From Cryptomeria japonica (Eukaryota; Streptophyta; Pinopsida; Cupressales; Cupressaceae): DNA of 64,000 nucleotides. The DNA lies in assembly GCF_030272615.1 (NCBI RefSeq), contig NC_081414.1, forward strand, positions 48,226,501 through 48,290,500. The letters are read 5' to 3'. The position numbers were made by a program, and so were the translations under genes. Under the pieces are notes generated by a model. It did no database searches and was not told where the DNA came from. It was given only the letters and a program-made list of their open reading frames with translations. This document shows positions 37,001 through 46,672 of this stretch, piece after piece (the stretch's first letter is position 1; each line of letters begins with the position of its first letter).

Positions 37001-40000
37001 GTCCTCAATTAATTATTTCAATTCTGAAAAGAGGACTTGACATGTTTTAAAATAAAATTAAGGCCTGCAGTTTTCAAAAGATTTAATTTTTCTTTTGTAA
37101 GGTTTGTTTATATATATAAATTTTTATAAATAAAATATGATACACATAGATAAAGTAATTTATATTGAAGTTTTTCAATATAATGATATTAACAAATTGT
37201 ATAAAACCATTGGAGACTCTAGAATTCTGAAGAAAAAGATGAAAAAAAATTATCAATAAGATGTGAAAAAAATTCTAGTGTTATAGGCCAAAATTTTATC
37301 GTAAATTAAGAGTATAAATTTTTGGATAATAAAATTTAATTTTCTGTGATAAGGATTCTAAAAATATCAACCAACATTGTGTTGGATTTGATACCATACT
37401 AGGAAATCGAAATAGTTAATGTAATTAATATCATCTACACAATATTGTTATCTTAATAAATGCTAAAGAAACATAATTAAATAAATTAAAATTCACCCAA
37501 TATTACAATAAATTAAACATTCATTACGAATTACACTTACACAAGAATTCATAAGGGAAAATAGTAATGGTAAAAAACCCCCAAAAACATTGTTTAATAT
37601 TTAGGAAACTTATTTTATTGACTCCACAATATATAGATGTAGTTAGGGATAATCCTTTTCCCTATCTTCCAAATGACCTTCCAAAATCTTCTTGTGCAAG
37701 GTGATCAATTCACCAATCCTAAATAATATTATCGAATAGAAATTTCCGTTAAATATAGAGAAACAAGATAGATGACAATTGTACCCTTTCAAAAAATGCT
37801 ATGAAGTCTAATTAATAACTAATAAATATTTCCATATTAATTAAATATTATTTTACAATTCTACTTGAAGCATTTCTACAATATAAGGTTTTTATATGTA
37901 ATGTCCCTTGTAGAAAAACTTAAGTTTTTGCCTTCCACTCTAAAGATTAAATGTTCAATATTGTAAGGAACCAATCATTCCTAAAGAATTGTATTGAATT
38001 GTATAAGTGGAGGTATATATTTGTTACTTGATTTATGAGCACTTGTAATCTAATTAGAGAATAATGATGCCAAATATCCTAATAGTGGAAAGGACTAAGT
38101 CTATTATGAATTCTGAATTCTGTTCCAAAAGAATCTGATATGATCACTGCAAAATCTTTGATTATCCACAAACTTAACCTCTCCTAATGCAAATATCACG
38201 GAATTGGACAGATTGCAGAAATATATAAATGTGTTGAACAAGTGAGTTTTCTGTATATGTAATCGCTGTTTCTGTTTTATATCTTTGTGATCATGTGCTC
38301 ATATATACATAAGGGACAATAGCCTCTGACTGATCGCCTTCTCTGAACAATAACCTTATACACGTGCGATGTCTTCTTGACGCTTTGCCTGAATAATATC
38401 TTTATACTTGTGTGTCTTAGCCTTGCGAATGGGGTGGGTGAACACCACCTTTTCCTCAGCTGTCTAATGGTTCTTATAGAGAGAGCGCTTTAGATCTGAA
38501 TTGAATATATAAAACCAAACTACATACATTGTGATGAACCCGTGATCCTCTTTTAATATGCAATAAAGGGGCATGATGTGAGAAGTTGTGTCTCAACTTC
38601 CATAGCCCATGCAAACAAATGAATTAGTTATGTGCCAAATTGTGCCTCTAGTTACTAAAGATGTCATTAGTTAGTTAATTAGTTTCAGATCATAGTAGTT
38701 CCCTCCTTGGGCAGCGATATTGTGTGAGACATCCTTATGCCTTTGATAGATCTCTTTATTCTCTTCTTGGTCAGCAATCTATTTATTACTAACTAATTAA
38801 TGTATAAGACGTCCTTGGCTTGCAATGCTTTTGGACGAAGCTACTTCTTTGATTGATTTCCTTCAGAGATCAAACAGGGCTATTACATTATACCTTATAT
38901 TTGAATCTTTTATAAATGTTTTAAAAGCACTAGGCTTCTAGTAATATCATGCTCTAACACTTTGATACTCCAAAAACAGTGTCTCGCTCCCCTAAAGTAA
39001 CTATGAGGAAAGCTGGCAAAGAGTGTTAGCATATCATTTTACAATTCAAGTGCATGGAATGCAAGGTTGCATCTGTAAGTATAAATTGCATAAATAGTGA
39101 ACAAGAGCATACATTCTGTTATGTGTTCTACATGATCTATAATTTTAGGCGAGAATGTTCCGAACAAAATTGCAAAGAGATTTTTGGGAATTGATGTTTT
39201 GGACTGTATTCTGTGGTCGATCATCAGCATGAATGCTACCAAGGTATTATTCTATAAATTTAGCTTCTTTTACAAGATTGAAATCAGTTGAGCTCATGGT
39301 CACGAGATTTCTTTATCTATCGATGCATTGCGTCTAATAGCTACATCATTCCCTTCAAACAGTTTCTCAAATGCCTACAATAATCTCAATTGTAATGTCC
39401 CTTTTTAGTAAAAACCCTGATTTTTGCCCTAAATCACCATTTCCATGTAAACAATAAATGGAACAGGATGCGTACCTGATTGAGATCCTGCAATAGGTTA
39501 GGAAACCATTGAAATGCATATAATTAATAATATAAATTTCTAAGATAGACAATTAAGCATAAATTCTCTATACTTAGGGTTAGGAACATTAACTTGACAA
39601 TAGTTTTTGTCCAATTCCTATCGAGACTCAACCATAAGAAAGTGGGAGTAAGGAGGAACAATAAGGTGTCCAAGAGACCCTCTACCCTAGGCTCAAGAGC
39701 GGAGTGAGAACCAGAGCCCCCTTGGCCTCATGAGACTATCGATCAACTACCATGAAGAGATCTACCTAGTGAGGTATCCTATTTATGATTGTATGTTTGG
39801 AAAGATACGATAGGGTGTCCTGAACGTCCTTCCCCTCTAAGTCCTCATGGAACCATCGGACAACTACCATGAGGTGGCATACCTAGAGGAGGACCTTATC
39901 ACCGTTCTCCCTCCTTGCACTTCCTTATATTACTATCATGCCAATTCACTCAATATATGTAATTGTCCATCATTGATTGTTCCTTATGCCAGATATAATA

Positions 40001-40184
40001 AGAATTACGTATATCATTCATAATTATGTAATTATAAATAAATTCTTATTGTATTGCTTTTTACCAAGAATGATATGCCCAATATAATTGGCCACCAGAT
40101 CTGCATTAACTGATAATATGGTTGTAATGCTGGCTGGTCCTTTATATTTCTAATTTCTCATAGTTTGCCTAATGTAGCAGTCTG

Positions 40185-40238
<54 letters not shown>

Positions 40239-42025
40239 AGTTCGCTGATTATTGAGGATGCTTCTCCTTTATCAAAAGGTTGTTATCTAAGTTGTCGGTT
40301 CAGGTTCAGGCACCGGTTTGGGTTTAAGAACCTCGTTCGCCAGTTCGACAAAATTTTGAAAAGGGGTTTGGGTTCATTTTGGGTTCGTTAGTACAAAAAC
40401 AATATAAAAATATGTATTATATATAATATTTATTAATAAATAATGCATAATAATAATATATAAAATATAAAAGTTACTAATATAAAATATATGAATATAC
40501 TATATGAAATATAAAAAATATTAACTTTAGACAGTGGGGATATTTGACCTAGCTTGCGACTAGTGAAACAGCAGAAGATCGCAGGCATTAGGCAGTAAGG
40601 CACAAGGAAAACGTTAAAATGTTAACCCTAAAATACGTAAGCTTTTCCAAGCCGTGACAGAGCAAGAGAAATTTCGATGCCGGATCGACAGATTGACCGA
40701 ACCCAAAGGCGTATCGGCTCCGAACCCAGACCCGAATCGAACCAAACCAATACCGAGGGGTCAGGGGGAAGAACCCAGTAACTTAGGTTGTTATCTATAT
40801 TTCTCCTGTGATTCGATATTCTCTGTTGTGTATGCCTCTTCCTTTCTTTTCCATAATCCCCATGCATACCACCAAGAACAAGGATGTTACTGCCTAACAC
40901 TTAATAACAGTTCTGATCTGATCTGATCGATGGTGCTGTCATTGGAGGCTTTTGATTCCTTTCCTTTATATCTCTCAATATAAGGGAGAGGTTACACCTC
41001 TTCATCATGTATGCACTTTGGCAAGAGACATACCTTTTCACCATTAGCAACCTTTGAAAGAGTGCAACTCTTCATTATTTTTAGCCCTTTGAAAGGGACA
41101 CAACCTTTCACAATCAGATCTGCACTTCTGATTCCCAAATTATCCCCCCTCAAATCAGGTTCTCTTTTCCCTTTTATATCTCATGTTTGAGGGAGTCACA
41201 AATTTTCATCTTATGTGTTTTGACTATTCATTAACTTAATTATATTTAATTATATTCTTTTATATTTTTATTTTAATTTTTAATATTTTAATGTTATTAT
41301 TATTAAATTCTATTTCAAAGTGGAACATTACATCAATGGCGTGGAACTACTAGGTTCAGGTCTTCTTAATTAACGAGATGGTGTAGCTAGCAAATAATAG
41401 GAGAACCATTGCATTTTGGTTGATATATTTAGCCATTATAAGATTGTAAATTTTTCTTTCAATCTTCAAGACTACATAATACTCACATAGTAGGTATTAA
41501 AAAAACAATATCTTAATTCAATTAAAGAATTTATAGCGATATTAATATAACTAAAACATTGCAAGCAATTATGAAAATTTCTGGGAAAGCCTATTGAATC
41601 CCAAATGGCATGTATTAAAATAGCTTCAATTTTGAGTTAACTCTCATGTACTGACCTCAGGAACAAGAGCTGTGCCAAAACGTGCAGTACGTGTTGGATA
41701 AACGCAATCATACATATCAGCACCTAAAGCACTGCAGACAACAATATCAAGTGGATAGCCTACACCCTGCCAAAACAAGAAATTAGTACAATCTGGATAA
41801 AGCAATTCGAATTCATGCTCTCATATCTCAGAATTCATTACTGTAAAATACCTTCATTCGTAGAGCCAAGTATAAAAAGTTCAAAGCAAACGAAAGTGAC
41901 ATATATAAGGAAATAATACCATTACATAACGTGGTTTATCCTCTGGTAGACCAGCTGTGCATTGTGCAACAACACGCCAAAATGAGTCCTTATCTTCCCC
42001 TCCTGAGAGCCCACCAATAGCATAT
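18586..42025 (-). CDS. QTRT1: Queuine tRNA-ribosyltransferase catalytic subunit (QTRT1/TGT), 3' seven exons
   Basis: It exchanges guanine for queuine at the anticodon wobble position of GUN tRNAs, acting with a QTRT2 partner in eukaryotes. The join is complement(18586..18690, 19096..19123, 19332..19378, 19472..19573, 19686..19757, 41656..41766, 41920..42025): 571 nt, about 189 residues plus stop. All introns have GT/AG ends and phases agree, with Gly split GG|A at 42025 and Glu split GA|A between 19332 and 19123. Visible family features are the GGL loop ([16 protein letters not shown]), the nucleophile Asp in [15 protein letters not shown], and the zinc site CSCMVC plus the His of [10 protein letters not shown]. 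The C-terminus reads [19 protein letters not shown]. The enzyme is usually about 400 residues, so the N-terminal half is missing here. No frame break is seen, so I infer a functional gene. Confidence 0.93.
19096..19123 (-). CDS. QTRT1: QTRT1 microexon, 28 bp
   Basis: It completes the Glu codon and encodes FVQGFLQTQ. The acceptor is TTTGTAG and the donor CAG|GTACAC. Annotation pipelines easily miss an exon this short. Confidence 0.88.
19332..19378 (-). CDS. QTRT1: QTRT1 exon, 47 bp
   Basis: It encodes [15 protein letters not shown] and the first two bases of a Glu codon. The acceptor is TTTGCAG and the donor GA|GTATGT. Confidence 0.88.
19472..19573 (-). CDS. QTRT1: QTRT1 exon: third zinc Cys and His
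   Basis: This 102-bp exon encodes [20 protein letters not shown] and then [14 protein letters not shown]. It completes the zinc site with Cys and His. The donor is AAG|GTGAGA. Confidence 0.92.
19686..19757 (-). CDS. QTRT1: QTRT1 exon: zinc-site cysteines
   Basis: This 72-bp exon, phase 0, encodes [20 protein letters not shown] followed by CSCM. It gives the first two zinc-binding Cys of CxCx2C. The acceptor is TTTGTAG and the donor ATG|GTAAGT. Confidence 0.92.
21432..21679 (-). repeat. 3' LTR of TRIM-like element
   Basis: Direct repeat of 23390-23672 with small indels. Next to it the minus-strand polypurine tract lies at 21680-21690. Confidence 0.85.
22400..22610. repeat. 38-bp tandem repeat inside the TRIM-like element
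   Basis: Four to five copies of a unit with AAAATAATTTTTTTTAAAGG, then GACAAATTATAAAACCCG. The first three are nearly identical, with period 38. Looser GATTTTTT...AAAACCC repeats extend upstream to about 22140. Confidence 0.8.
23378..23389 (-). other. Primer-binding site
   Basis: The minus strand reads TGGTATCAGAGC immediately after the 5' LTR. It is complementary to the initiator Met tRNA 3' end. Confidence 0.85.
23390..23672 (-). repeat. 5' LTR of TRIM-like element
   Basis: A 283-bp LTR. It differs from the 3' LTR mainly by an extra block of AAGCTAAAAAGC-type repeats at about 23500-23560. Confidence 0.85.
26430..26744 (-). repeat. Gypsy 3' LTR
   Basis: A 315-bp LTR reading TGTTGTCGGGAATAATC... 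on the minus strand and ending GGCAAACA. It aligns over its length with the 311-bp LTR at 54546-54856, sharing CGTCGGTAAT, TCGCACCCCTTCG and the terminal TAAACA-like end. Confidence 0.8.
26745..26757 (-). other. Polypurine tract of the Gypsy element
   Basis: The minus strand reads CTTGGGGGGGGTGA directly before the LTR start. Confidence 0.75.
27519..27537. repeat. GC-rich perfect hairpin
   Basis: CTGGGGGC, AGT, GCCCCCAG: 8-bp arms around a 3-nt loop. It is embedded in a G/C-rich stretch in the 3' region of the Gypsy fragment. Confidence 0.75.
28478..28584. repeat. Palindromic tandem repeat, ACCGCACGGTGGT type
   Basis: At least five imperfect copies of a 15-18 bp unit built on CCACCG-CACGGTGG, itself nearly self-complementary, so the strand can fold into serial hairpins. 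GC-rich, in the 3' region of the Gypsy fragment. Confidence 0.7.
28586..28624. repeat. Poly-T tract
   Basis: Two T-runs interrupted by CAA; poly-A in the sense orientation of the minus-strand Gypsy element. Confidence 0.9.
28601..30497 (-). pseudogene. Gypsy Gag-protease, frameshifted, fused to the pol end
   Basis: The first part (30497-29343, 384 codons) has four zinc knuckles ([42 protein letters not shown] with its last Cys lost, and [14 protein letters not shown]) and a protease block [15 protein letters not shown]. After a frameshift at about 29340 the linker continues from 29305 and runs into [16 protein letters not shown] and [10 protein letters not shown]. These resemble the C-terminal end of Gypsy integrase/pol. 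Reverse transcriptase, RNase H and the integrase core are absent, at the same junction as in the 54.5-58.4 kb copy. The tail from about 28780 is low-complexity repeat. Confidence 0.8.
28660..28760. repeat. 20-bp GC-rich tandem repeat
   Basis: About five copies of CTCTCGGGTCCCCCTCCGGA-like units with period near 20. They are read through in the minus-strand frame as a Gly/Pro/Arg/Asp-rich tail. Confidence 0.75.
31013..31043. repeat. (AT)n/(TG)n microsatellite
   Basis: A TATATATATG run followed by about eleven TG units. It lies between the hAT stop codon and the possible right terminus at 31113. Confidence 0.9.
31091..31113. repeat. Possible hAT right terminus
   Basis: The segment CCGAACCCGAACCGGTAACTTAG resembles the right ends of the two MITEs at 40786 and 43173, which also finish ...AACTTAG. 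The left partner of this end was not identified, so it may belong to the hAT gene copy or to a separate small element. Confidence 0.45.
31496..31532. repeat. Perfect 11-bp inverted repeat
   Basis: Arms TCGCCGAATTT and AAATTCGGCGA flank a 15-nt loop. It lies in a gene-free stretch of the large QTRT1 intron. Confidence 0.85.
32553..32945 (+). repeat. 5' LTR
   Basis: Begins TGTTGATTTTATTG and ends AAATAACA. It has a TATAAT/ATTATA-rich centre of variable length compared with the 3' copy. Confidence 0.92.
32946..32957 (+). other. Primer-binding site
   Basis: TGGTATCAGAGC follows the 5' LTR with no gap. Complementary to the initiator Met tRNA 3' end. Confidence 0.92.
35414..35632 (+). CDS. Short coiled-coil ORF inside the Copia derivative
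   Basis: A 72-codon frame with a leucine-heptad start ([20 protein letters not shown]). It lies within the unrecognised interior, 90 bp upstream of the RNase H remnant. It may be a captured fragment or chance; there is no supporting motif. Confidence 0.25.
   Translation: MDEKLRRLMQELELLREQLENLLQLTSEDLGNIGSEGVDHVKMVSLMINSRRTMIHEMESHACRLKGLYVDI
35721..35891 (+). pseudogene. Copia RNase H C-terminal remnant
   Basis: Reads [20 protein letters not shown], a stop, then [20 protein letters not shown] and VKFVHF. This matches the conserved end of Copia RNase H. The in-frame stop and the absence of everything upstream show it is a leftover. Confidence 0.85.
36160..36380 (+). repeat. Tandem repeats ahead of the 3' LTR
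   Basis: Repeated GGTGGATATCACGTGAGGTGATATC units, with a 43-bp period at 36287-36375 and looser copies upstream. GATATCACGTGAGGTGATATC is itself nearly palindromic and includes CACGTG, a G-box core. Confidence 0.75.
36468..36854 (+). repeat. 3' LTR
   Basis: A 387-bp partner of 32553-32945. Followed by the target duplication ATTTA. Confidence 0.92.
37897..38887. mobile_element. Solo LTR with TTATA duplication
   Basis: A 991-bp segment beginning TGTAATGTCCC and ending GGGCTATTACA, with the target duplication TTATA at 37892-37896 and 38888-38892. There is no internal domain. A solo LTR forms by recombination between the two LTRs of one element. It shares its terminal sequence with the solo LTR at 39391. 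Confidence 0.82.
40185..40232. repeat. (AT)n microsatellite
   Basis: About 23 uninterrupted TA dinucleotides inside the solo LTR. Confidence 0.95.
40287..40786. mobile_element. hAT-type MITE with 8-bp duplication
   Basis: A 500-bp element with ends CTAAGTTGTCGG and ...AACTTAG, flanked by the perfect 8-bp duplication GTTGTTAT (40279-40286 and 40787-40794). An 8-bp target site is diagnostic of hAT elements. Subterminal GGTTCGG/CCGAACC motifs are frequent. No transposase, so it must be moved in trans. Confidence 0.85.
41656..41766 (-). CDS. QTRT1: QTRT1 exon: catalytic Asp
   Basis: This 111-bp exon, phase 0, encodes [20 protein letters not shown] and then [17 protein letters not shown]. It carries the nucleophilic Asp. 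The donor is GAG|GTCAGT and opens the 21.9-kb intron. Confidence 0.92.
41920..42025 (-). CDS. QTRT1: QTRT1 exon: GGL substrate loop
   Basis: This 106-bp exon encodes [16 protein letters not shown] to PEDKPRYVM. The acceptor is ...TCATAG and the donor ATG|GTATTA. Its first base completes a Gly codon from an upstream exon not found here. Confidence 0.9.
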
Positions 42026-42581
42026 CTATGACAGAATCCAGTAAGCTCTACATCAGCTAACGCCAAGTTCTAAGAATCAAACTTAATAAAATCACTCAAA
42101 ATGATTATCTGATGAAATTCGCATAATAATGATCACTCAAAACAATTATCTAATTACACAATAGACATATGATAACTGAGCCTGTTTTCAATGTTTAGAA
42201 TGCTACTACTAGTCTGTTTTCCAATGCATGGGTTGAGGATTGGCTTTCAACATATAATGATTAATATTTACCATGACAACAAAATGTTATGCCTATTCCT
42301 TATTCAGCTATGTTTTCTACAATAAAACAATGTTCCTAATGTATGTTTAGCGGTTAAAAATTTCAACAAGGGAAAATATAGCTCCATAAACTCCTTGTAT
42401 GAGCTCTATAACTATGGTGTTCAGTTTGAACAAATAAAACTTGATTTGGACATAAGATAAAGCAAAACCTAGCACATATTTATCAAAATCATAAAATAAA
42501 CGTAAATAAGAAATATAATGGTGTACATGAGATTAAGGATCCTTGCCAAGTAGCCCAATCAAACAGCTCTACAAACAATGG

Positions 42582-43173
42582 CTATGTTACCGGGTATGCC
42601 CAAAACCTGCCCAGCACCTATACTAGGTGCATCTAGGTATAGGTTCGCTCGGGGGTACACCTGGGTCCACCCAAGGTGCATATTTGGGCATCCCCAAGCA
42701 TACTTGCTGGTACCCAGAGGTGCTGGGCACCAAAAAGTAACAAAAGAAGACAATTTCTAACTTCTTTTTTTTGCATCCAAAAACCCTAAAATGCCCCTAA
42801 AAGCATCATTTCGCCCAATACAAAGATCATTTTTCTCTCTTCACTATCTCTCTTTTCTCATTTTGGCATTTTGAAGGGCAGCTGATATATGTATTTATTA
42901 TTAAATGGCACATGACGTAATATTAAAAGTCTAAAATATCAATTGGCATTTAATATTTATCTTTATCACTACCATTTTGGCATTTGGCAATGATCAATGA
43001 TGAAGGATCATGCTATCAAATGTATTTAGTTTTAAAATTCTGTATACTTCTTTAAATTTTTTATTTTTTTGTATTTATATACACCCTATCTAAACTAACC
43101 ATTCCTAGGGAAAAAATAAATTGTCGTATCGACATACCCATATCCCATACCCGCACTCGTACCAACAACTTAG
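42582..43173. mobile_element. hAT-type MITE
   Basis: A 592-bp element with ends CTATGTTACCGGGTA and the reverse complement of ...TACCAACAACTTAG. Flanking octamers AACAATGG (42574-42581) and AACAATAG (43174-43181) match at seven of eight positions. No coding capacity. It lies in the QTRT1 intron upstream of the exon at 41920. Confidence 0.75.
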
Positions 43174-43855
43174 AACAATAGTTACAACAATTTGAAGAGC
43201 ACTCAAATATACTGAGAGGGGGGTGAGTCAGTATATTAATTAATTTTCAATTTTTTAAATTGATTTGAACTAAGTTACTACAAATAAACTTACACATAGC
43301 GAAGTACACCATGAACACAGTTTTCACATGGAAACCCAAAATGGGAGAAAACCACGGCAAATGAATGCTAATATATTATCTCTTTTACAAATTGTAGAGG
43401 CACCAACCCCTTGACTGATTTGTGAGCACCAACTCCCCAACCTCGTAACCACCAACTTACAAGAGGCTCCAACCCCTTCAAGTGAAGCACCAGCTCCACA
43501 AGATGAAGCATTAACTTCACCAAATTGAGGCAACAACCTCAACACATAAATCTGCTACAAAGTCTGCTGCTGATCATATCATCATTCTGCTATGATGATA
43601 ATCATTTAACTGTCCAACAAATCTATCACAAATATCCTTGTGATAGGCTGCCACAATGCTAATAGGTTTGATCCCAAACTGAATATATATATGTATCTTT
43701 TAGAAACTGCTATAGCCTCCCATATATTCTTTCTCAAGTCTGATATAATTCTTTTCTCAGCATATACTTTCTCCTTCTGAATTATTTTCTTCAGCATTTA
43801 AATGTCACACACACTCACTTTATCTCTCATTATTCTCCTTTTTATATTTTCATAT

Positions 43856-45568
43856 TGTAATATCCCCCGTCCTTTTGAAGTTTGAAATAAGGGGATATTT
43901 GCTGTCAAAATTGTGTGTTATGCAGTTTTGTAGTTTCATGTTATGCTGATAATGTTCTCAGATTTGCAATGCAGACCACTACAGATAAATATCTCAAGAC
44001 AAACATCTTCAAAATGATCCTAAATAATCCTCAAGACTGATAGTGCTCAAAAGATGTACAAACAACTGACTTATATCCCAAATTAAACATCAAATCAAGA
44101 GATAACAGCAAATGGACATTTTATCAAACACTTGTCATGCGTCCTTAGAAAAGATAGCATGATGTGATGCAAACCCAAAACTTCCTTCTGCTCACTTCAT
44201 TTCACATGATGTACCATATTACATTACAATGACAGCCTAATGAACATGATATAGGCAGCTAATTAATGATTACATGGACTGTCACTTTCAGACTTCTGAG
44301 GACTTAGGGACTGCAGTCCGACACATACTGAAAATTTCTCAATGAAAGTAATTTTAATAAGAACCTGGTCAAGACGCCTTGTAGGAGCATACAATGATTG
44401 ATGTCTTTGACTCTTCACCATGCCAAATCGAACCCCATCTAAGCCGCCCCTGCTACTGCAATATGTGGACTGAGAACACAATAGATGACAGCCGAAATCT
44501 CCTCAAGACTCCACCAAGATGGTTGCCTTATTGACTAGGATTGATTGCCCTCCTTAATGTGAAGTTTGGAAGTCAAATGCTCGAGCTAGGAGCCAAATGT
44601 AGGGTAATGACAGTCAGGTTCGATTTCTCATTTGAAATTAATTTGAAGCCGATCCCTTATCAATTCACCTCCAAATTGCCATAAAGAGAATCACCCAAGT
44701 CTCTTGTTAAAATCGCTAACCTCCAAATGAACCTTCAATGCTTCAATGATGTGCAATGAGCAAAATCGTGGAGGTTAAGATGATTGGTCGATTTGCTTCA
44801 GACTGGGTTTTGGCATGTATTCACCTCGGACCACCTCCAAAAAGCTTTTACATGAATCGCCCAACTCCTCCCATAATGCAGATACAATCATGGATCAGAA
44901 TGAACCCTTGGGATACAAAATCGAGGTATTATATAAGCTGATACAAATCTGAAAATTACTGAGTATTGCACCACTCCCAATCTGATATAAACCTGAGAAA
45001 TTACTGAGTTAAACTCAGTGAACAGAAGTGCAGATCAGCACCAATAAGCAGAATTGTTGAAGACACTTGATGCCCGAAATGTCTCCAATATGAGCCCAAA
45101 TGAAACTGGCCTTTGCCCACCAATGAAGTCCAGGTGAGATGACTGAAATATCACCTCCTCAATGCAACCCCTCGAGAGATCTTTCACTCACTCAGTTATG
45201 CTTGCCAATGGGAGTTTCCGTTCCCAAAGACCGTAGTCTGCAGACACCACTTGGTTCTACAAAACCAATTCAATTCAAATATCAATTCTCCAATCTCCCT
45301 TGAAGCTTCATCTTGATCTCTCTTTATACTTTTTCACTCCTACATCCAGAAGCTTCTAGAAGTGACTTTATGAAATAATATTTTAATTAGTCACTTTTAT
45401 TAAATTAATTAAATATAAAGTCATCTTTTAATTTTAATTTATTTGATAACTTTATAAATAATTAACTTAATATTATTAATTAAATTAATTAATCAAGCTA
45501 TCAATAAAATATATCATTGATTTGGACAACTTAATTAATTAATTATTCTTCAAAATGGGGACATTACA
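43856..45568. mobile_element. Solo LTR nested in a solo LTR
   Basis: 1713 bp, begins TGTAATATCCCC and ends GGGGACATTACA (near-perfect terminal inverted repeat). The perfect target duplication CATAT is at 43851-43855 and 45569-45573. It inserted after the surrounding LTR was in place. Confidence 0.88.
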
Positions 45569-46562
45569 CATATTCTTTAAGTGTCGAATCCTTTCAGAAA
45601 TAAAGAGACATGTCCTTATCAAACAAACTCAAATTTTATTTATGAAATTGCACCTCTTAATCTTTCCTTAAAGCACATTACACCCTCTTTGATAATTACT
45701 TTAATCATGTTTTCTCCTTGAGAAAATCGCACCCCTTTGAATAGTCACATTAACTTTTTGAGAATGTTTAGTGAATATACTAAACCGCACCTCTTCATAA
45801 TATTTGTTTGCCTTAACATGATAACATTACTCCACAATGTATTAATTAATCGAACTCTTAATAAATCACTTGTTCCTTGATCATAACCACACAAAACACT
45901 TGGTTTTAAATAACACTACATAATGTATCGCATAATGAAATTACTTACGACCTGAGTAAGATCGTGCTTCTTCAAATACTGTATTTTAATCTCTTCATAA
46001 TGTTTATACTTGATCGATACTTTACTTGCATGAATCGCTGTTTAGGCAAACAGAACTGATCCTTATCACTGTCTATATTTATTGGTCGCTGTTATTGAAG
46101 ACAGTCACGTGTCATAAGGAAGATCACTGCTGTCTACAAATAAAATCAAAGCCTTATAAATTTGTCTCCACCACTATAATGATAATTCATATTTCAAATC
46201 AATAAGGGACAATCTTTTCCTCAATCTGATCACTGTTCTTCCAACCTCTGATCACTGTCTTTCAAGACTCTCTTAATCTGATCACTGTCATAGTGTGTTG
46301 TGTAAAAACAGATTGCTACCTTTGCCAAGTGTAAAAACTAGAACATACTGTAAACTGTAACATGCTGCCATTGTATAATCAGACTGGGACTGTAATCACT
46401 GTATGATCAGACTATAAGTTATTGATCAGACTTAGACTATATTGATCAACTAATTCAACCTTTCACTGTATGACATCAGACTGTAAAGTATCAATCAACA
46501 TGTGATGTAAAGCATAATGTAGAGCATAGTAATCCAAACTTAGTATGTTCAAAAAATCTGCA

Positions 46563-46624
46563 AGCATCATCCAATATGTTCATCAATCTCCATAGCATCA
46601 TCCAATATGTTCATCAATCTCCAT
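46563..46624. repeat. Perfect 31-bp tandem duplication
   Basis: Two adjacent identical copies starting AGCATCATCCAATATG. They lie near the minus-strand start of the solo LTR 43193-46667. Confidence 0.95.
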
Positions 46625-46672
46625 GAATCAGCAAATTCCTTTGACATCAATGACAATATTTCCATCACAATT

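Larger units (their letters stand above)
39391..41332. mobile_element. Solo LTR with TCAAT duplication
   Basis: A 1942-bp segment beginning TGTAATGTCCC and ending GGAACATTACA, with TCAAT at 39386-39390 and 41333-41337. It carries an (AT)n tract and a 500-bp hAT MITE as later additions. It ends 318 bp from the QTRT1 exon at 41656. Confidence 0.85.
19758..41655 (-). other. QTRT1: 21.9-kb QTRT1 intron filled with mobile elements
   Basis: The intron is bounded by GT (41655) and AG (19758) on the minus strand. It contains the TRIM-like element at 21.4-23.7 kb, the hAT/Gypsy composite at 24.2-31.1 kb, the Copia derivative at 32.6-36.9 kb and two solo LTRs at 37.9-41.3 kb. Gene-free stretches not covered by those (19758-21426, 23678-24200, 31122-32547, 36860-37891 and 38893-39385) show only AT-rich sequence. 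All other QTRT1 introns seen completely are under 410 bp. Confidence 0.9.
43193..46667 (-). mobile_element. Solo LTR (Copia lineage) containing another solo LTR
   Basis: On the minus strand it begins TGATGGAAATATTGTC (at 46667) and ends GTGCTCTTCA (at 43193). The target duplication CAATT is at 43188-43192 and 46668-46672. Net length is about 1757 bp after removing the nested LTR and its duplicated CATAT. The right end matches the style of Copia LTRs in this window, with a G-run and GTGAGTCAGT near 43225. Confidence 0.8.

Noticed and set aside
44263-44481. Minus-strand 72-codon frame with GGLDGVRFGMV, considered as an upstream QTRT1 exon
   Set aside because: It lies inside the solo LTR 43856-45568 bounded by CATAT, has only a weak donor, and lacks TGT motifs.
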